Shown here in pieces: positions 38,753-48,214 of a stretch of DNA of 64,000 nucleotides (position 1 is its first letter; every line of letters starts with the position of its first letter). This stretch comes from Micromonospora sp. Llam0. GTDB lineage: Bacteria; Actinomycetota; Actinomycetes; Mycobacteriales; Micromonosporaceae. Position numbers and translations under genes: made by a program. The notes beneath the pieces are model-generated. The model searched no databases. It saw only the letters and a list, made by a program, of their open reading frames with translations, and was not told the origin of the DNA. The stretch covers positions 1,116,001 through 1,180,000 of the forward strand of contig NZ_RJJY01000001.1 of the NCBI RefSeq assembly GCF_003751085.1, read 5' to 3'.

Positions 38753-40938
38753 CCGCGATGGACCCGACTACGATCACCCGGGACCTGCTCGCCATCGAGA
38801 ACCTGTCGGTGCTGATCCGCCGACCCGGTCGGCAGGTCGCCGCGCTCAGCGGGGTCAGCCTGCACGTCGACCGGGGCGAGGTGGTCGGCCTGGTCGGTGA
38901 GAGCGGCGGCGGCAAGTCGATGGTGGCCCGCTCGATCGTCGGCCTGCTGCCCGGTGGCGCGCAGGCCACCGGCCGGGTCCGCTTCCACGGCGGCGACGCC
39001 ACCGGCGACTCCGCCGACGGGCGGGATGCCGGTGCCGACGGTGGCGGCGACACCGGCGCCCCGGTCGACGTGCTGCGGCTCGGCCCGGAGCAGCTGCGCC
39101 GCCACCGCGGCCACGGCGCGGCGATCTGCTTCCAGAACCCGCGCGGCGCGCTCAGCCCCACCCGTACCGTCGGTCGACAGTTGACCGACCGGCTCACCAC
39201 CCATCAGGGCATGACCCGGCAGCAGGCCCGCGAGACGGCCCGGGAGCTGTTCGCGGCGGTCGGCATCCGCAGCCCGCAGCGGCGGCTCGACGCGTACCCG
39301 CACGAACTGTCCGGCGGGATGGCGCAGCGGGTGATGATCTCGCTGGCCACCGGCTGCGCGCCCGGCCTGCTGATCGCCGACGAACCCACCACCGGCCTGG
39401 ACGTCACCCTGGCCCGGGAGATCCTGCGGCAGTTCCGCCAGGCCGCCGACACCGACCGGCGCGGGGTGCTGCTCATCTCGCACGACCTGGCCTCGATCGC
39501 CGAGGTCTGCGACCGGGTGGTGGTGCTCTACGCCGGCACCGTCGTGGAGAGCGGCCCGGCGGCGCAGGTGCTGCGCGCCCCGGCCCACCCGTACACCCGG
39601 GCGCTGCTCGCCTCGGTGCCCGACGTGGACGGCCGCCCGGTGCGGGCCACCGCCGGCGGGATGCCGCTGCTGACCGCCCCGCCCGACGACTGCCCGTTCG
39701 TCTCCCGGTGCGCGCACGCCACCGACCGCTGCGCCGCGCAGCGTCCGCCGACCGGCGCCGTGCCGGCAGCCGCGTCGGACCGCGCCGCCGGCCGTACGAC
39801 CGCGTCGGATCCGGCCGCTGGCGGTACGGCCGGTTGGACGCTGGCCTGCTTCCACCCGCAGACCGGGCCGTTGGTCACCGACCCGGCCGTCGTCGCACCG
39901 TCGACTGGTACCGGGTCGACCGGCACCGCGACGAGGGTCGCCCCCGACCCGGTCGGCGCAACCGAGCGGACGGTGCTGCGCATCGACGACGCGCACGTGG
40001 TCTACCGCAGCCGGTTCGGTCGCGGCGGGCACCACGCGTTGCGCGGCGTCGACCTGACCGTCGCCGCCGGCGAAACGCTCGGCGTGGTCGGAGAGAGCGG
40101 CTGCGGCAAGTCGACCCTGGCCAAGCTGATCCTCGGGCTGGTCGAGCCGGCCAGCGGCACCGTGGAGATCGGCGGCGCCCGGATGGCCGAGCTGCGCGGC
40201 CGGGCGCTGCGCACCCTGCGGACCCGCGCCCAGATGGTGTTCCAGGATCCGTTCGGCGCGCTCAGCCCGCGCCGCACCGTCGCCGACGCCATCGCCGAAC
40301 CGCTGCGCGCGCTCGGCGTACCGGCCCAGCAGCGGGCCGAACGGGTCGGTGCCGCGCTGGACCGGATGGAGCTGGACCGGTCGATCCTCGGCCGCCGCCC
40401 GCACGAACTCTCCGGCGGGCAGGCGCAGCGGGTCGGCATCGCCCGCGCCCTGGTCGGCGACCCCGACCTGATCGTCTTCGACGAGCCGACGTCGGCGCTG
40501 GACGTCACCGTGCAGGCGCAGATCCTGGAAGTGATCCGCGACGTCGCCGCCGACCGGGACCGGGGCAGTGTGTTCATCTCCCACGACCTGGCCACGGTAC
40601 GCGGCTTCGCCGACCGGGTCATCGTGCTCTATTTGGGCCGGATCGTGGAGGAAGGGCCGGTCGACGAGGTCTTCACCAGCCCGGCGCACCCGTACACCCG
40701 GGCGTTGCTGTCCAGCGCGCCGAGCCTCGGCGCCGGGTTCGGCGGCGGCCGGGTCGAGCTGCTCAAGGACCTCGACGAGTCGGACGCCGCCGCCGGTTGC
40801 CCGCTCGCCGCCCGCTGCCCGTTCGTCACCGGCCGGTGCCGCACCGAACAGCAGCAACTGCGGCCGTACGGGCGCAGCCGGGCGGCCTGCTGGCGGGCCC
40901 CGGAGATCCCCGACCTGCTGACCGAATCCGAAAGGTGA
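38749..40938 (+). CDS. Fused double ABC ATPase (DppD-DppF type)
   Basis: 729 residues from the GTG that overlaps the permease stop (ATG 38758 is an alternative). Domain 1 has Walker A GESGGGKSMVARS, signature LSGGMAQRV and Walker B LLIADEPTTGLD. Domain 2 (after about residue 400) has GESGCGKSTLAK, LSGGQAQRVGIARAL and LIVFDEPTSALD. Each is followed by the oligopeptide-transporter C-terminal region with a four-Cys pattern (CPFVSRCAHATDRC, CPLAARCPFVTGRC). A low-complexity Ala/Gly/Thr linker joins them. It energises the DppBC-type permeases. Confidence 0.92.
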   Translation: MTAMDPTTITRDLLAIENLSVLIRRPGRQVAALSGVSLHVDRGEVVGLVGESGGGKSMVARSIVGLLPGGAQATGRVRFHGGDATGDSADGRDAGADGGGDTGAPVDVLRLGPEQLRRHRGHGAAICFQNPRGALSPTRTVGRQLTDRLTTHQGMTRQQARETARELFAAVGIRSPQRRLDAYPHELSGGMAQRVMISLATGCAPGLLIADEPTTGLDVTLAREILRQFRQAADTDRRGVLLISHDLASIAEVCDRVVVLYAGTVVESGPAAQVLRAPAHPYTRALLASVPDVDGRPVRATAGGMPLLTAPPDDCPFVSRCAHATDRCAAQRPPTGAVPAAASDRAAGRTTASDPAAGGTAGWTLACFHPQTGPLVTDPAVVAPSTGTGSTGTATRVAPDPVGATERTVLRIDDAHVVYRSRFGRGGHHALRGVDLTVAAGETLGVVGESGCGKSTLAKLILGLVEPASGTVEIGGARMAELRGRALRTLRTRAQMVFQDPFGALSPRRTVADAIAEPLRALGVPAQQRAERVGAALDRMELDRSILGRRPHELSGGQAQRVGIARALVGDPDLIVFDEPTSALDVTVQAQILEVIRDVAADRDRGSVFISHDLATVRGFADRVIVLYLGRIVEEGPVDEVFTSPAHPYTRALLSSAPSLGAGFGGGRVELLKDLDESDAAAGCPLAARCPFVTGRCRTEQQQLRPYGRSRAACWRAPEIPDLLTESER

Positions 40939-40947
40939 CCTGAGACG

Positions 40948-43017
40948 ATGCCCGCACCGCACATCCGGCTCGCCGTCGACATCGGCGGCACCTTCGTCGA
41001 CGCGATGGAGCTGGACACCCGCACCAACCAGGTCCGGTTCCGCAAGGCGTCGACCACCCCGGCCCGCCCCTGGGAGGGCGTGCTGGACGCGGTGACCGCG
41101 CTCGGCACCGACCTGTCCCAGGTGGAGCTGTTCATCCACGGCACCACGCTCGGGCTCAACGCCGTGCTGGAGCGTCGGGGCGGGGCCACCGGCATCATCA
41201 CCAACGAGGGTTTCCGGGACGTCTTCCTGCTCGGCCGGGGCAACGTGCCCGCCGACCACATGTACGACTTCCAGTACGAGCGGCCGGAGAGCCTGGTCAA
41301 GCGGCGGTACACCGCCGGGGTGACCGGCCGGCTCGACTACCAGGGTCGGGTGGTGACCGAACTCGACCCGGACAGTGTCCGGGCCGCCGCCCGCACCCTG
41401 GTCGAGGAGCACGGGGTCGGGTCGATCGCGGTCTGCTTCCTGCACTCGTTCATCGACCCCAGCCACGAACGCGCCGCCGCAGCGCTCATCCGCGAGGCGT
41501 ACCCGCAGGTCAGCGTCTCGGTGTCGACGGACATCGTGCGCGAGCACCGCGAGTACGAGCGGACCAGCACCACCGTGCTGGAGGCGTACATCCGGCCGAT
41601 CTTCGAACGCTACGTCGACGAACTGGAGTCCGGGCTGGCCGACCGGGGCTTCGCCGGCCGGTTCCTGATCATGCGCTCCGGCGGCGGCTCGATGACCTCG
41701 ACGACGGCCAAGAAGTCGCCGACGCACACCGTGCTGTCCGGCCCGGCCGGCGGCATCGTCGGCGCCGCCTACCTGGCCGGCGCGCTGGGCCGGGACAACC
41801 TGCTCACCTTCGACATCGGCGGGACGTCGCTGGACGCCTGCGTGATCGAGGCCGGCAGCCCGGTCGCCGCGTACGAGGCGCAGCTGGAGCACTTCCCGCT
41901 GCTGATCCCGACCTACGACATCCGCACCATCGGCGCCGGCGGCGGCTCCATCGCCTGGCTGGACCGGGGGCTGCTGAAGGTGGGACCGCAGAGCGCCGGC
42001 GCCGACCCGGGGCCGGTCTGCTACGGCCGGGGCGGGCAGCGGCCGACCGTCACCGACGCCTCGGTGGTGCTCGGCTACGTCGACCCAGACCGGTTCCTCG
42101 CCGGCACCATGGGTCTGCAGGCCAAGGCGGCGCGGGCGGCGCTCGACGAGCAGATCGCCACCCCGCTGGGGCTGAGCCCGACCGCCGCCGCAGCCGGCGT
42201 CTACGACGTGCTGCTGGCCCGTACCGTCGGCGCGGTCCGGCAGATCACCGTGGAACGCGGCCACGACCCCCGGGTGTTCTCACTGCTCGCGTTCGGCGGC
42301 GCCGGGCCGCTGCTGGCCCCGCTGCTGGCCCGCGAGATGGGCATCCGAGAGGTGGTGGTGCCGTTCGCCCCGTCCGGCTTCTCCGCCTGGGGGATGCTGT
42401 CGGCCGACATCGTCGACGACTTCTCCCGTACCGTGCTGGCCACCCTGGACGCCGACGCGCCGGAGGGCAGCGTCGACCTGGCCGCGCTGGAGGCGATGTT
42501 CGGCGAGGTCGAGGCCGAGGCGGTCGGCTCCCTGGTGGAGCAGGGCGTCGACGCCGGCTCGGCGGTGCTGGAACGCCAGCTGGAACTGCGCTACCTCGGG
42601 CAGGAACACACCCTGATCGTCACCGTCGGCGCCGAGCTGGACCGCGACGCGATCCGGGACGCGTTCGAGCAACTGCACCGCACCCGGTACGGGCACGCGA
42701 TGAGCAACCGACTGCAGATCCTCAACCTGCGGGTACGCGGCATCGGCCGGACCACCCGCCCGGAGCTGGTCCGCCCGCCGGCCGGCGACGGTGACCCGAC
42801 GCGGGCGCTGCTCGGCCACCGCGACGCGTTCGACTTCGGCACCCGCGAGGTGGCGTCGTTCGCCGTCTACGACCGGGCGAAGCTGACACCGGGGGACCGG
42901 TTCGCCGGCCCGGCCCTGGTCGACGAGGGCACCTCCACCACGGTGGTGCCCAGCGGCCAGTACGTCGAGGTCGACCCGCACGGCTACCTGCTGGTGACCC
43001 TGGAGGAGGCGAAGTGA
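40948..43017 (+). CDS. hyuA: Hydantoinase/oxoprolinase A-subunit (HyuA)
   Basis: 689 residues. The N-terminal ATP-grasping motif LAVDIGGTFVDAMELD and HGTTLGLNAVLERRGG, then LLTFDIGGTSLDACVIE with GAGGGSIAWLD, are the actin-like ATPase motifs of the HyuA family; the C-terminal domain is the acetophenone/acetone-carboxylase-type beta region. Family enzymes use ATP to open cyclic amides (N-methylhydantoin, 5-oxoproline) or carboxylate ketones. It begins 9 bases after the ATPase stop and overlaps hyuB1 by GTGA. Confidence 0.92.
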   Translation: MPAPHIRLAVDIGGTFVDAMELDTRTNQVRFRKASTTPARPWEGVLDAVTALGTDLSQVELFIHGTTLGLNAVLERRGGATGIITNEGFRDVFLLGRGNVPADHMYDFQYERPESLVKRRYTAGVTGRLDYQGRVVTELDPDSVRAAARTLVEEHGVGSIAVCFLHSFIDPSHERAAAALIREAYPQVSVSVSTDIVREHREYERTSTTVLEAYIRPIFERYVDELESGLADRGFAGRFLIMRSGGGSMTSTTAKKSPTHTVLSGPAGGIVGAAYLAGALGRDNLLTFDIGGTSLDACVIEAGSPVAAYEAQLEHFPLLIPTYDIRTIGAGGGSIAWLDRGLLKVGPQSAGADPGPVCYGRGGQRPTVTDASVVLGYVDPDRFLAGTMGLQAKAARAALDEQIATPLGLSPTAAAAGVYDVLLARTVGAVRQITVERGHDPRVFSLLAFGGAGPLLAPLLAREMGIREVVVPFAPSGFSAWGMLSADIVDDFSRTVLATLDADAPEGSVDLAALEAMFGEVEAEAVGSLVEQGVDAGSAVLERQLELRYLGQEHTLIVTVGAELDRDAIRDAFEQLHRTRYGHAMSNRLQILNLRVRGIGRTTRPELVRPPAGDGDPTRALLGHRDAFDFGTREVASFAVYDRAKLTPGDRFAGPALVDEGTSTTVVPSGQYVEVDPHGYLLVTLEEAK

Positions 43018-44708
43018 CCACGCTGGACGGAGCCACCGCCGAGGTGGTGCGCAGCTACCTGATCTCGGCCGCCGAGGAGATGCGGGCCACGTTGATCCGC
43101 ACCTCGTTCAACCCGGTGATCTACGAGGTGCACGACTTCGGCATGTCGATGTACGACGCCGACCTGCGGCTGATCGCCGAGGCGACCGGGTTGACGTTCT
43201 TCCTCGGCGCCAACGACTTCTCGCTCGCCAAGGGGGTCGCCTACGTCGGCCGGGAGAATCTGCACCGCGGCGACATCGTGCTGCTGAACTACCCGTACTG
43301 GAACGCCGCGCACGCCTCGGACGCCACCCTGTTCGCCCCGGTGTTCATGCCGGACCCGGCCGACGCCGATCCGGACGCCGACGGCGACCTGGTCGGGTTT
43401 CTCTGCGTGCGGGCGCACTGGATGGACCTGGGTGCCAAGGACCCGGGGTACGTGCTCGACTCCACCGACATGCACCAGGAAGGGCTGATCTTCCCGGGTA
43501 CGAAGGTGGTGTCCCGGGGCGAGCCGGTGCACGAGATCCACGAGCTGATCCGCTTCAACTCGCGGATGCCCGCCGAGGTGCTCGGCGACCTGCACGCCCA
43601 GATCGCCGCGCTGCGTACCGGTGAGCGGCGGTTCCTGGAGATCCTGGCGAAGTTCGGCCGGCCCACGGTGGCCGCCGCCGTCGAGGCGATCATCGCCGAC
43701 GGCGAGGCCCGCAGCCGGGCCGCCCTCGCCGCCCTGCCGCAGGGCTCGTGGACCGCCACCGACTGGGTCGACGACGACGGCATCACCGAGGACCCGGTGA
43801 AGATGCAGGTCACCGTCACCATCGCGGACGGCACCTTCACCGTCGACTTCGCCGGCTCGTCACCGGCGGTGCCCGGCCCGATCAACATGCCGTACGGGGC
43901 GACCGAGGCGATCTGCAAGGTCATCCTGAAATCGTTGACCTCGCCCGACCAGCCGTCGAACGCCGGCACCATCGCGCCGCTGCAAGTCAGGGCCGAGCCG
44001 GGCACCCTGTTCCACGCCGTCTACCCGCAGCCGACGTTCACCTTGTGGACCGGCATCGTCGCCGTCGAGCTGATCCTCAAGGCACTCGCCCAGGGCATGC
44101 CGGACCGGTTGCCGGCCTCGTCCGGCGGCGACGTGCCCGGGTTCATGATGGTCGGCATCCATCCGGACACCGGGCAGCTCTTCGCGGTCAGCAACAACGA
44201 CCCGGTGGGCTGGGGCGGCACCCGGGAGCACGACGGGATGAACGCCGCCACCCACGTCTCCGGCAGCACCGGCCGGATGACCCCCATCGAAGTTCTGGAA
44301 GCCCGGACCGGGATGTTCTTCGAACGGTTCGAGATGCGCACCGACTCCGGCGGCGCCGGCCGGCACCGGGGCGGCGTGGGGCTGCGGCGCGACATCCGGT
44401 TCGTCACCCCGGGTGAGTTCCTGTCGGTGATCAAGAAGACGAAGTCGGCGCCGTGGGCGCTCGACGGTGGCGCGCAGCCGGACCCGAACCAGGTGATCGT
44501 GCACCCGGGCACCGACCGGGAACGGCGGGTCAGCACGAAACGGACACCGGTGGTGCCCGGTGACCGGGTCACCCTGCTCACCGCCGGTGGCGGCGGGCAC
44601 GGCGACCCGCGTCGGCGCGACCCGGCGGCGGTACGCGAAGACGTCGCCGAAGGCTACGTGTCGCCGGCCGCCGCCCGCGAGGTGTACGGGGTCGACGTCG
44701 ATGACTGA
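43014..44708 (+). CDS. hyuB: Hydantoinase/oxoprolinase B-subunit, copy 1 (HyuB)
   Basis: 564 residues matching HyuB: AEEMRATLIRTSFNPVIYEV, GDIVLLNYPYWNAAHASDAT, FNSRMPAEVLGDLHAQIAAL, GSWTATDWVDDDG and the C-terminal DSGGAGRHRGGVGLRRDIRF. It partners HyuA in ATP-dependent amidase or carboxylase complexes. It overlaps both neighbours (GTGA with hyuA, 8 bases with copy 2). Confidence 0.92.
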   Translation: MTTLDGATAEVVRSYLISAAEEMRATLIRTSFNPVIYEVHDFGMSMYDADLRLIAEATGLTFFLGANDFSLAKGVAYVGRENLHRGDIVLLNYPYWNAAHASDATLFAPVFMPDPADADPDADGDLVGFLCVRAHWMDLGAKDPGYVLDSTDMHQEGLIFPGTKVVSRGEPVHEIHELIRFNSRMPAEVLGDLHAQIAALRTGERRFLEILAKFGRPTVAAAVEAIIADGEARSRAALAALPQGSWTATDWVDDDGITEDPVKMQVTVTIADGTFTVDFAGSSPAVPGPINMPYGATEAICKVILKSLTSPDQPSNAGTIAPLQVRAEPGTLFHAVYPQPTFTLWTGIVAVELILKALAQGMPDRLPASSGGDVPGFMMVGIHPDTGQLFAVSNNDPVGWGGTREHDGMNAATHVSGSTGRMTPIEVLEARTGMFFERFEMRTDSGGAGRHRGGVGLRRDIRFVTPGEFLSVIKKTKSAPWALDGGAQPDPNQVIVHPGTDRERRVSTKRTPVVPGDRVTLLTAGGGGHGDPRRRDPAAVREDVAEGYVSPAAAREVYGVDVDD

Positions 44709-46440
44709 CAATGCCACTGTGGATGGCGCGGCGACCGAGGTGGTGCGCAGCTACCTGGTGGCCGCCGCCGAGGAGATGCGCTCCGCGCTGGTGCGCACCG
44801 CGTTCAACCCGGTCATCTACGAGGTGTACGACTTCGGCATCTCCATCTACGACGCCGGGCTGCGGCTGGTCGCCGAGTCGACCGGGCTGAGTCGGTTCCT
44901 CGGTGCCAACGACTACTCGATCCGCAAGGGCGTCGAGTACGTCGGCCGGGAGAACCTGCACCCCGGTGACATCGTGCTGCTCAACTACCCGTACTGGAAC
45001 GCGGCGCACGCCTACGACGCCACCCTGTTCGCCCCGGTCTTCCTGCCAGAAAGTTCCGGTGGGGACGGCACGCTCGTCGGGTTCCTGTGCGTGCGGGCGC
45101 ACTGGATGGACCTGGGGGCCAAGGACCCGGGCTACGTGCTCGACTCCACCGACATGCACCAGGAAGGCGTCATCTTCCCCGGCACCAAGGTGTTCCGCCG
45201 GGGCGAACCGGCGCCCGAGATCATCGAGTTGATCCGCTTCAACTCGCGGATGCCGGAACTGGTCATCGGCGACCTGCACGCCCAGGTCGCGGCGCTGCGC
45301 ACCGGTGAGCGCCGGCTGATCGAGCTGGTCGAACGGTTCGGCCTGGCCACCGTGACCACGGTCGTCGACACCGCGATCGCCGCCGCCCAGGAGTCCACCG
45401 CCGACGCGCTCGCCGCGCTGCCGCAGGGCTGCTGGACCGCCGTCGACTGGCTCGACGACGACGGCATCACCGACGAGCCGATCAAGATGCAGGTCACCGT
45501 CACCATCGCCGACGGCACCTGCACGGTGGACTTCACCGGGTCGTCACCCGCCGTCGCCGGTCCGGTGAACCTGCCGTACGGGTCGACCATCGCCACCGCC
45601 CGGGTCGCGTTCAAGGCGCTCACCACGCCGACCGAGCAGACCAACGCCGGGCACTTCACCGCGCTGCGGGTGGTCGCCGAGCCGGGCAGCCTGTTCCACG
45701 CCGTCTACCCGGCCGCCACCTTCACCCAGTGGACCGGCACGGTGGCGATGGAGCTGATCTACCGGGCGTTGGCCCAGGGCATGCCGGACCGGCTTGCCGC
45801 CTCGTCCGGTGGCGACGTACCCGGGTTCATGATGGTCGGCACCCACCCCGACACCGGGCAGCTGTACGCGGTCAGCAACAACGACCCGGTCGGCTGGGGC
45901 GCCTCGCCCGACCACGACGGCATCGGCCCGGCCAACCACCTGTGCCAGACCCAGGCCCGCAACACCCCGGTCGAGGTGCTCGAGGCCCGCACCGGGATGT
46001 TCTTCGAACGGCTGGAGATCCGCACCGACTCCGGCGGCGCCGGCCGGCACCGGGGCGGACCCGGACTGCGCCGCGACATCCGGTTCGCCACCGCCGGCGA
46101 ATTCCTGTCCGTGGTGAAGAAGACCAGATCGGCGCCGTGGGCGTTGGACGGTGGCGGGCAGCCGGACCCGATCCAGGTGATCGTCCACCCCGGCACCGAC
46201 CGGGAACAGCGGGTCAGCACCAAACGCACGCCGGTCGCACCCGGTGACCGGGTCACCCTGCTCACCGCCGGTGGCGGCGGGCACGGATACCCGCGCCGAC
46301 GCGACCCCGAGGCGGTACGCGAAGACGTCGCCGAAGGCTACGTGTCACCGGACGCCGCCCGCGACGTCTACGGCGTACCCGTCCCCGCACCCGCAGAGAG
46401 GCCCGCGATGACCACCTCCGCTGACCGGACGCCGACATGA
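44701..46440 (+). CDS. hyuB: Hydantoinase/oxoprolinase B-subunit, copy 2 (HyuB paralogue)
   Basis: 579 residues, strongly similar to copy 1 along its whole length (same blocks AEEMRSALVRTAFNPVIYEV, NYPYWNAAHAYDATLFAPVF, CVRAHWMDLGAKDPGYVLDS). The two genes are clearly a tandem duplication, yet each has its own substitutions in motif positions (HDFGMSMYDA versus YDFGISIYDA) and no frameshift, so both appear maintained. A heteromeric complex with one A and two B subunits is possible, recalling multi-subunit ketone carboxylases. The start ATG lies in the 8-base overlap with copy 1. Confidence 0.9.
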   Translation: MTDNATVDGAATEVVRSYLVAAAEEMRSALVRTAFNPVIYEVYDFGISIYDAGLRLVAESTGLSRFLGANDYSIRKGVEYVGRENLHPGDIVLLNYPYWNAAHAYDATLFAPVFLPESSGGDGTLVGFLCVRAHWMDLGAKDPGYVLDSTDMHQEGVIFPGTKVFRRGEPAPEIIELIRFNSRMPELVIGDLHAQVAALRTGERRLIELVERFGLATVTTVVDTAIAAAQESTADALAALPQGCWTAVDWLDDDGITDEPIKMQVTVTIADGTCTVDFTGSSPAVAGPVNLPYGSTIATARVAFKALTTPTEQTNAGHFTALRVVAEPGSLFHAVYPAATFTQWTGTVAMELIYRALAQGMPDRLAASSGGDVPGFMMVGTHPDTGQLYAVSNNDPVGWGASPDHDGIGPANHLCQTQARNTPVEVLEARTGMFFERLEIRTDSGGAGRHRGGPGLRRDIRFATAGEFLSVVKKTRSAPWALDGGGQPDPIQVIVHPGTDREQRVSTKRTPVAPGDRVTLLTAGGGGHGYPRRRDPEAVREDVAEGYVSPDAARDVYGVPVPAPAERPAMTTSADRTPT

Positions 46441-47705
46441 GCGCAGCCACCCGCCCCGGGCCGGTCGACACCGTCCTGACCAACTGCACCGTCGTCGACG
46501 CCCGCATTCTTGACGGCGTTGGCCCGGTCACCGACGCCGCCGTCTGGGTACGCGGCGACCGGATCGCCGCCGTCGGCCCGGCCACCGAGGTGACCGCCGC
46601 CGCCCGCGCCGAGGCCGACGTCACCGAGGTCGACCTCGGCGGGGCGTACCTGACGCCCGGGCTGACCAACATGCACACCCACCTGTCGCTGTCGCTGCCC
46701 GGTGCCGGCGGGCAGAGCGTCAAGGACATGACTTCGCACGAGCTGGCCCTCTACATGGCCGACGGGGCCCGGCGCACCCTGCTCTGCGGGGTGACCACGG
46801 TCCGCTGCGTCGCCGAGAAGGACCACGCCGACTTCGCGCTGCGCCGGGCGATCACCGCCGGCCGGGTCACCGGGCCACGGATCTTCACCGCCGGCCGGGC
46901 GCTGGTCTGCACCGGCGGGCACGGCCACGAGAGCACCGACACCCTGGAATGCGACGGGGCCGACGGGTTCCGGCGCGGCGTGCGCAGCCAGATCAGGGCC
47001 GGCGCCGACCTGATCAAGGTGATGATCTCCGGCGGGATCGCCGGCGAGCACGAGTCGATCCACACCCGGCAGCTGTTCCCGGACGAGATGGCCGCCGTCA
47101 TCGACACCGCGCACGCCTGGGGCCGCAAGGTCACCGCGCACGCCGGCCCGGCACCGGTCATCGGCGAAGCCGTCGAGCTGGGCCTGGACTGTGTCGAGCA
47201 CGGCTACCAGCTCACCGAGGAGGTGGCCGCCCGGATGGCACGGCGCGGCACCGCGCTGGTGCCGACCCTGCTGGTCACCCGGTGCAAGGAGTTCTTCGAC
47301 GAACTCGGCGTACCGCAGTGGATGCAGTGCCGGTCGCTCGGTGCCGGACCCCGGCACCTGGAGAGCTACGCGATGGCCCTGGCCGCCGGGGTGGAGGTGC
47401 TGCTCGGCAGCGACATGCCGCCGTTCTGGCAGTTCGAGGGCACCAACGCCTCGGTGCGGGAGCTGGAGTACCTGTCGGAGAGCGGCATCGGCCCGGCCCG
47501 CGCCCTGTACGCCGGCACCCTCGGCCCGGTCCGCTGGCTCGGTGCCGAGGCCGACCTCGGCACCGTCGAGACCGGCAAGTACGCCGACCTGGTGGCGATG
47601 GACGCCGACCCGGTCGCCGACACGTCCGCGTTTCGGGGCGTGCGCTGGGTGATGTCCGGCGGCCGGGTGGTCCGCGACGATCGCACCGGCTGGACCGCCT
47701 GGTGA
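46437..47705 (+). CDS. Metal-dependent amidohydrolase (imidazolonepropionase-like)
   Basis: 422 residues of the amidohydrolase superfamily: TNMHTHLSLSLPG gives the HxH motif, LIKVMISGGIAGEHES holds the strand-4 region, then KVTAHAG and DCVEHGYQ for further metal-binding His, and VLLGSDMPPF the catalytic Asp. N- and C-terminal beta-sandwich strands (VDTVLTNCTVVDARILDG, YADLVAMDADPVADTS) are complete. It would hydrolyse a cyclic or linear amide downstream of the Hyu step (inference). It overlaps hyuB2 by ATGA. Confidence 0.88.
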   Translation: MSAATRPGPVDTVLTNCTVVDARILDGVGPVTDAAVWVRGDRIAAVGPATEVTAAARAEADVTEVDLGGAYLTPGLTNMHTHLSLSLPGAGGQSVKDMTSHELALYMADGARRTLLCGVTTVRCVAEKDHADFALRRAITAGRVTGPRIFTAGRALVCTGGHGHESTDTLECDGADGFRRGVRSQIRAGADLIKVMISGGIAGEHESIHTRQLFPDEMAAVIDTAHAWGRKVTAHAGPAPVIGEAVELGLDCVEHGYQLTEEVAARMARRGTALVPTLLVTRCKEFFDELGVPQWMQCRSLGAGPRHLESYAMALAAGVEVLLGSDMPPFWQFEGTNASVRELEYLSESGIGPARALYAGTLGPVRWLGAEADLGTVETGKYADLVAMDADPVADTSAFRGVRWVMSGGRVVRDDRTGWTAW

Positions 47706-47770
47706 ACGCGGTGCCCGTCCACCGTCCAGACGCCGCACCACGCCGGCCGGAAACTGACTGGAGGATCAGC

Positions 47771-48214
47771 ATGTCCGAGCAGGAGACCGCCGAGATCGCG
47801 GCCGCGATCGGCGACATGTACGACGCGTTCCTCGCCGGCGACCGGGTCCGCTTCGACCGGCACCTGCACGCCGACGTGACCACCTGGGAGACCCACCTGC
47901 CCGGCCCGCTGCGCACCCGCGACCAGCTGGACGCCTACCGGTCCCAGCGCGACGCCGCCGGGGCCCGGCCGGTACTGGACCGGCTGGCCCCCGAGGACCT
48001 GCGGATCGACGTGTGGGGCGACGCTGCGGTGGCCCGCTACGTGCTGGTCGCGGTGCCAGCCGGCGGCGGGCCGGCCGAACACAGCCGGGTCACCGACGTA
48101 CTGCGCCGCACCGGCGACGGCTGGCGGATCGTGCACCACCACTCCGAACTGGTCCGCCACCCGGCGGGACCGGCCCGCGAAGCGGCCCTCGAACCGGCCG
48201 GCGGCCCGGCATGA
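47771..48214 (+). CDS. SnoaL/NTF2-like protein
   Basis: 147 residues, start fixed by GGAGGATC. Pattern typical of NTF2-like folds: AAAIGDMYDAFLAGDRVRFD, THLPGPLRTRDQLDAYR, RYVLVAVPAGGG, VTDVLRRTGDGWRIVHHHSE. Such proteins are small isomerases, hydrolases or binding proteins; role here unknown. It ends in an ATGA overlap with the oxidoreductase gene. Confidence 0.8.
   Translation: MSEQETAEIAAAIGDMYDAFLAGDRVRFDRHLHADVTTWETHLPGPLRTRDQLDAYRSQRDAAGARPVLDRLAPEDLRIDVWGDAAVARYVLVAVPAGGGPAEHSRVTDVLRRTGDGWRIVHHHSELVRHPAGPAREAALEPAGGPA

Noticed and set aside
38374..42264. A 1296-codon open frame on the minus strand
   Set aside because: It runs opposite to the well-supported permease, ATPase and HyuA genes, has repetitive Arg/Gly/Val composition and no domain. 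It is an artefact of high third-position GC.
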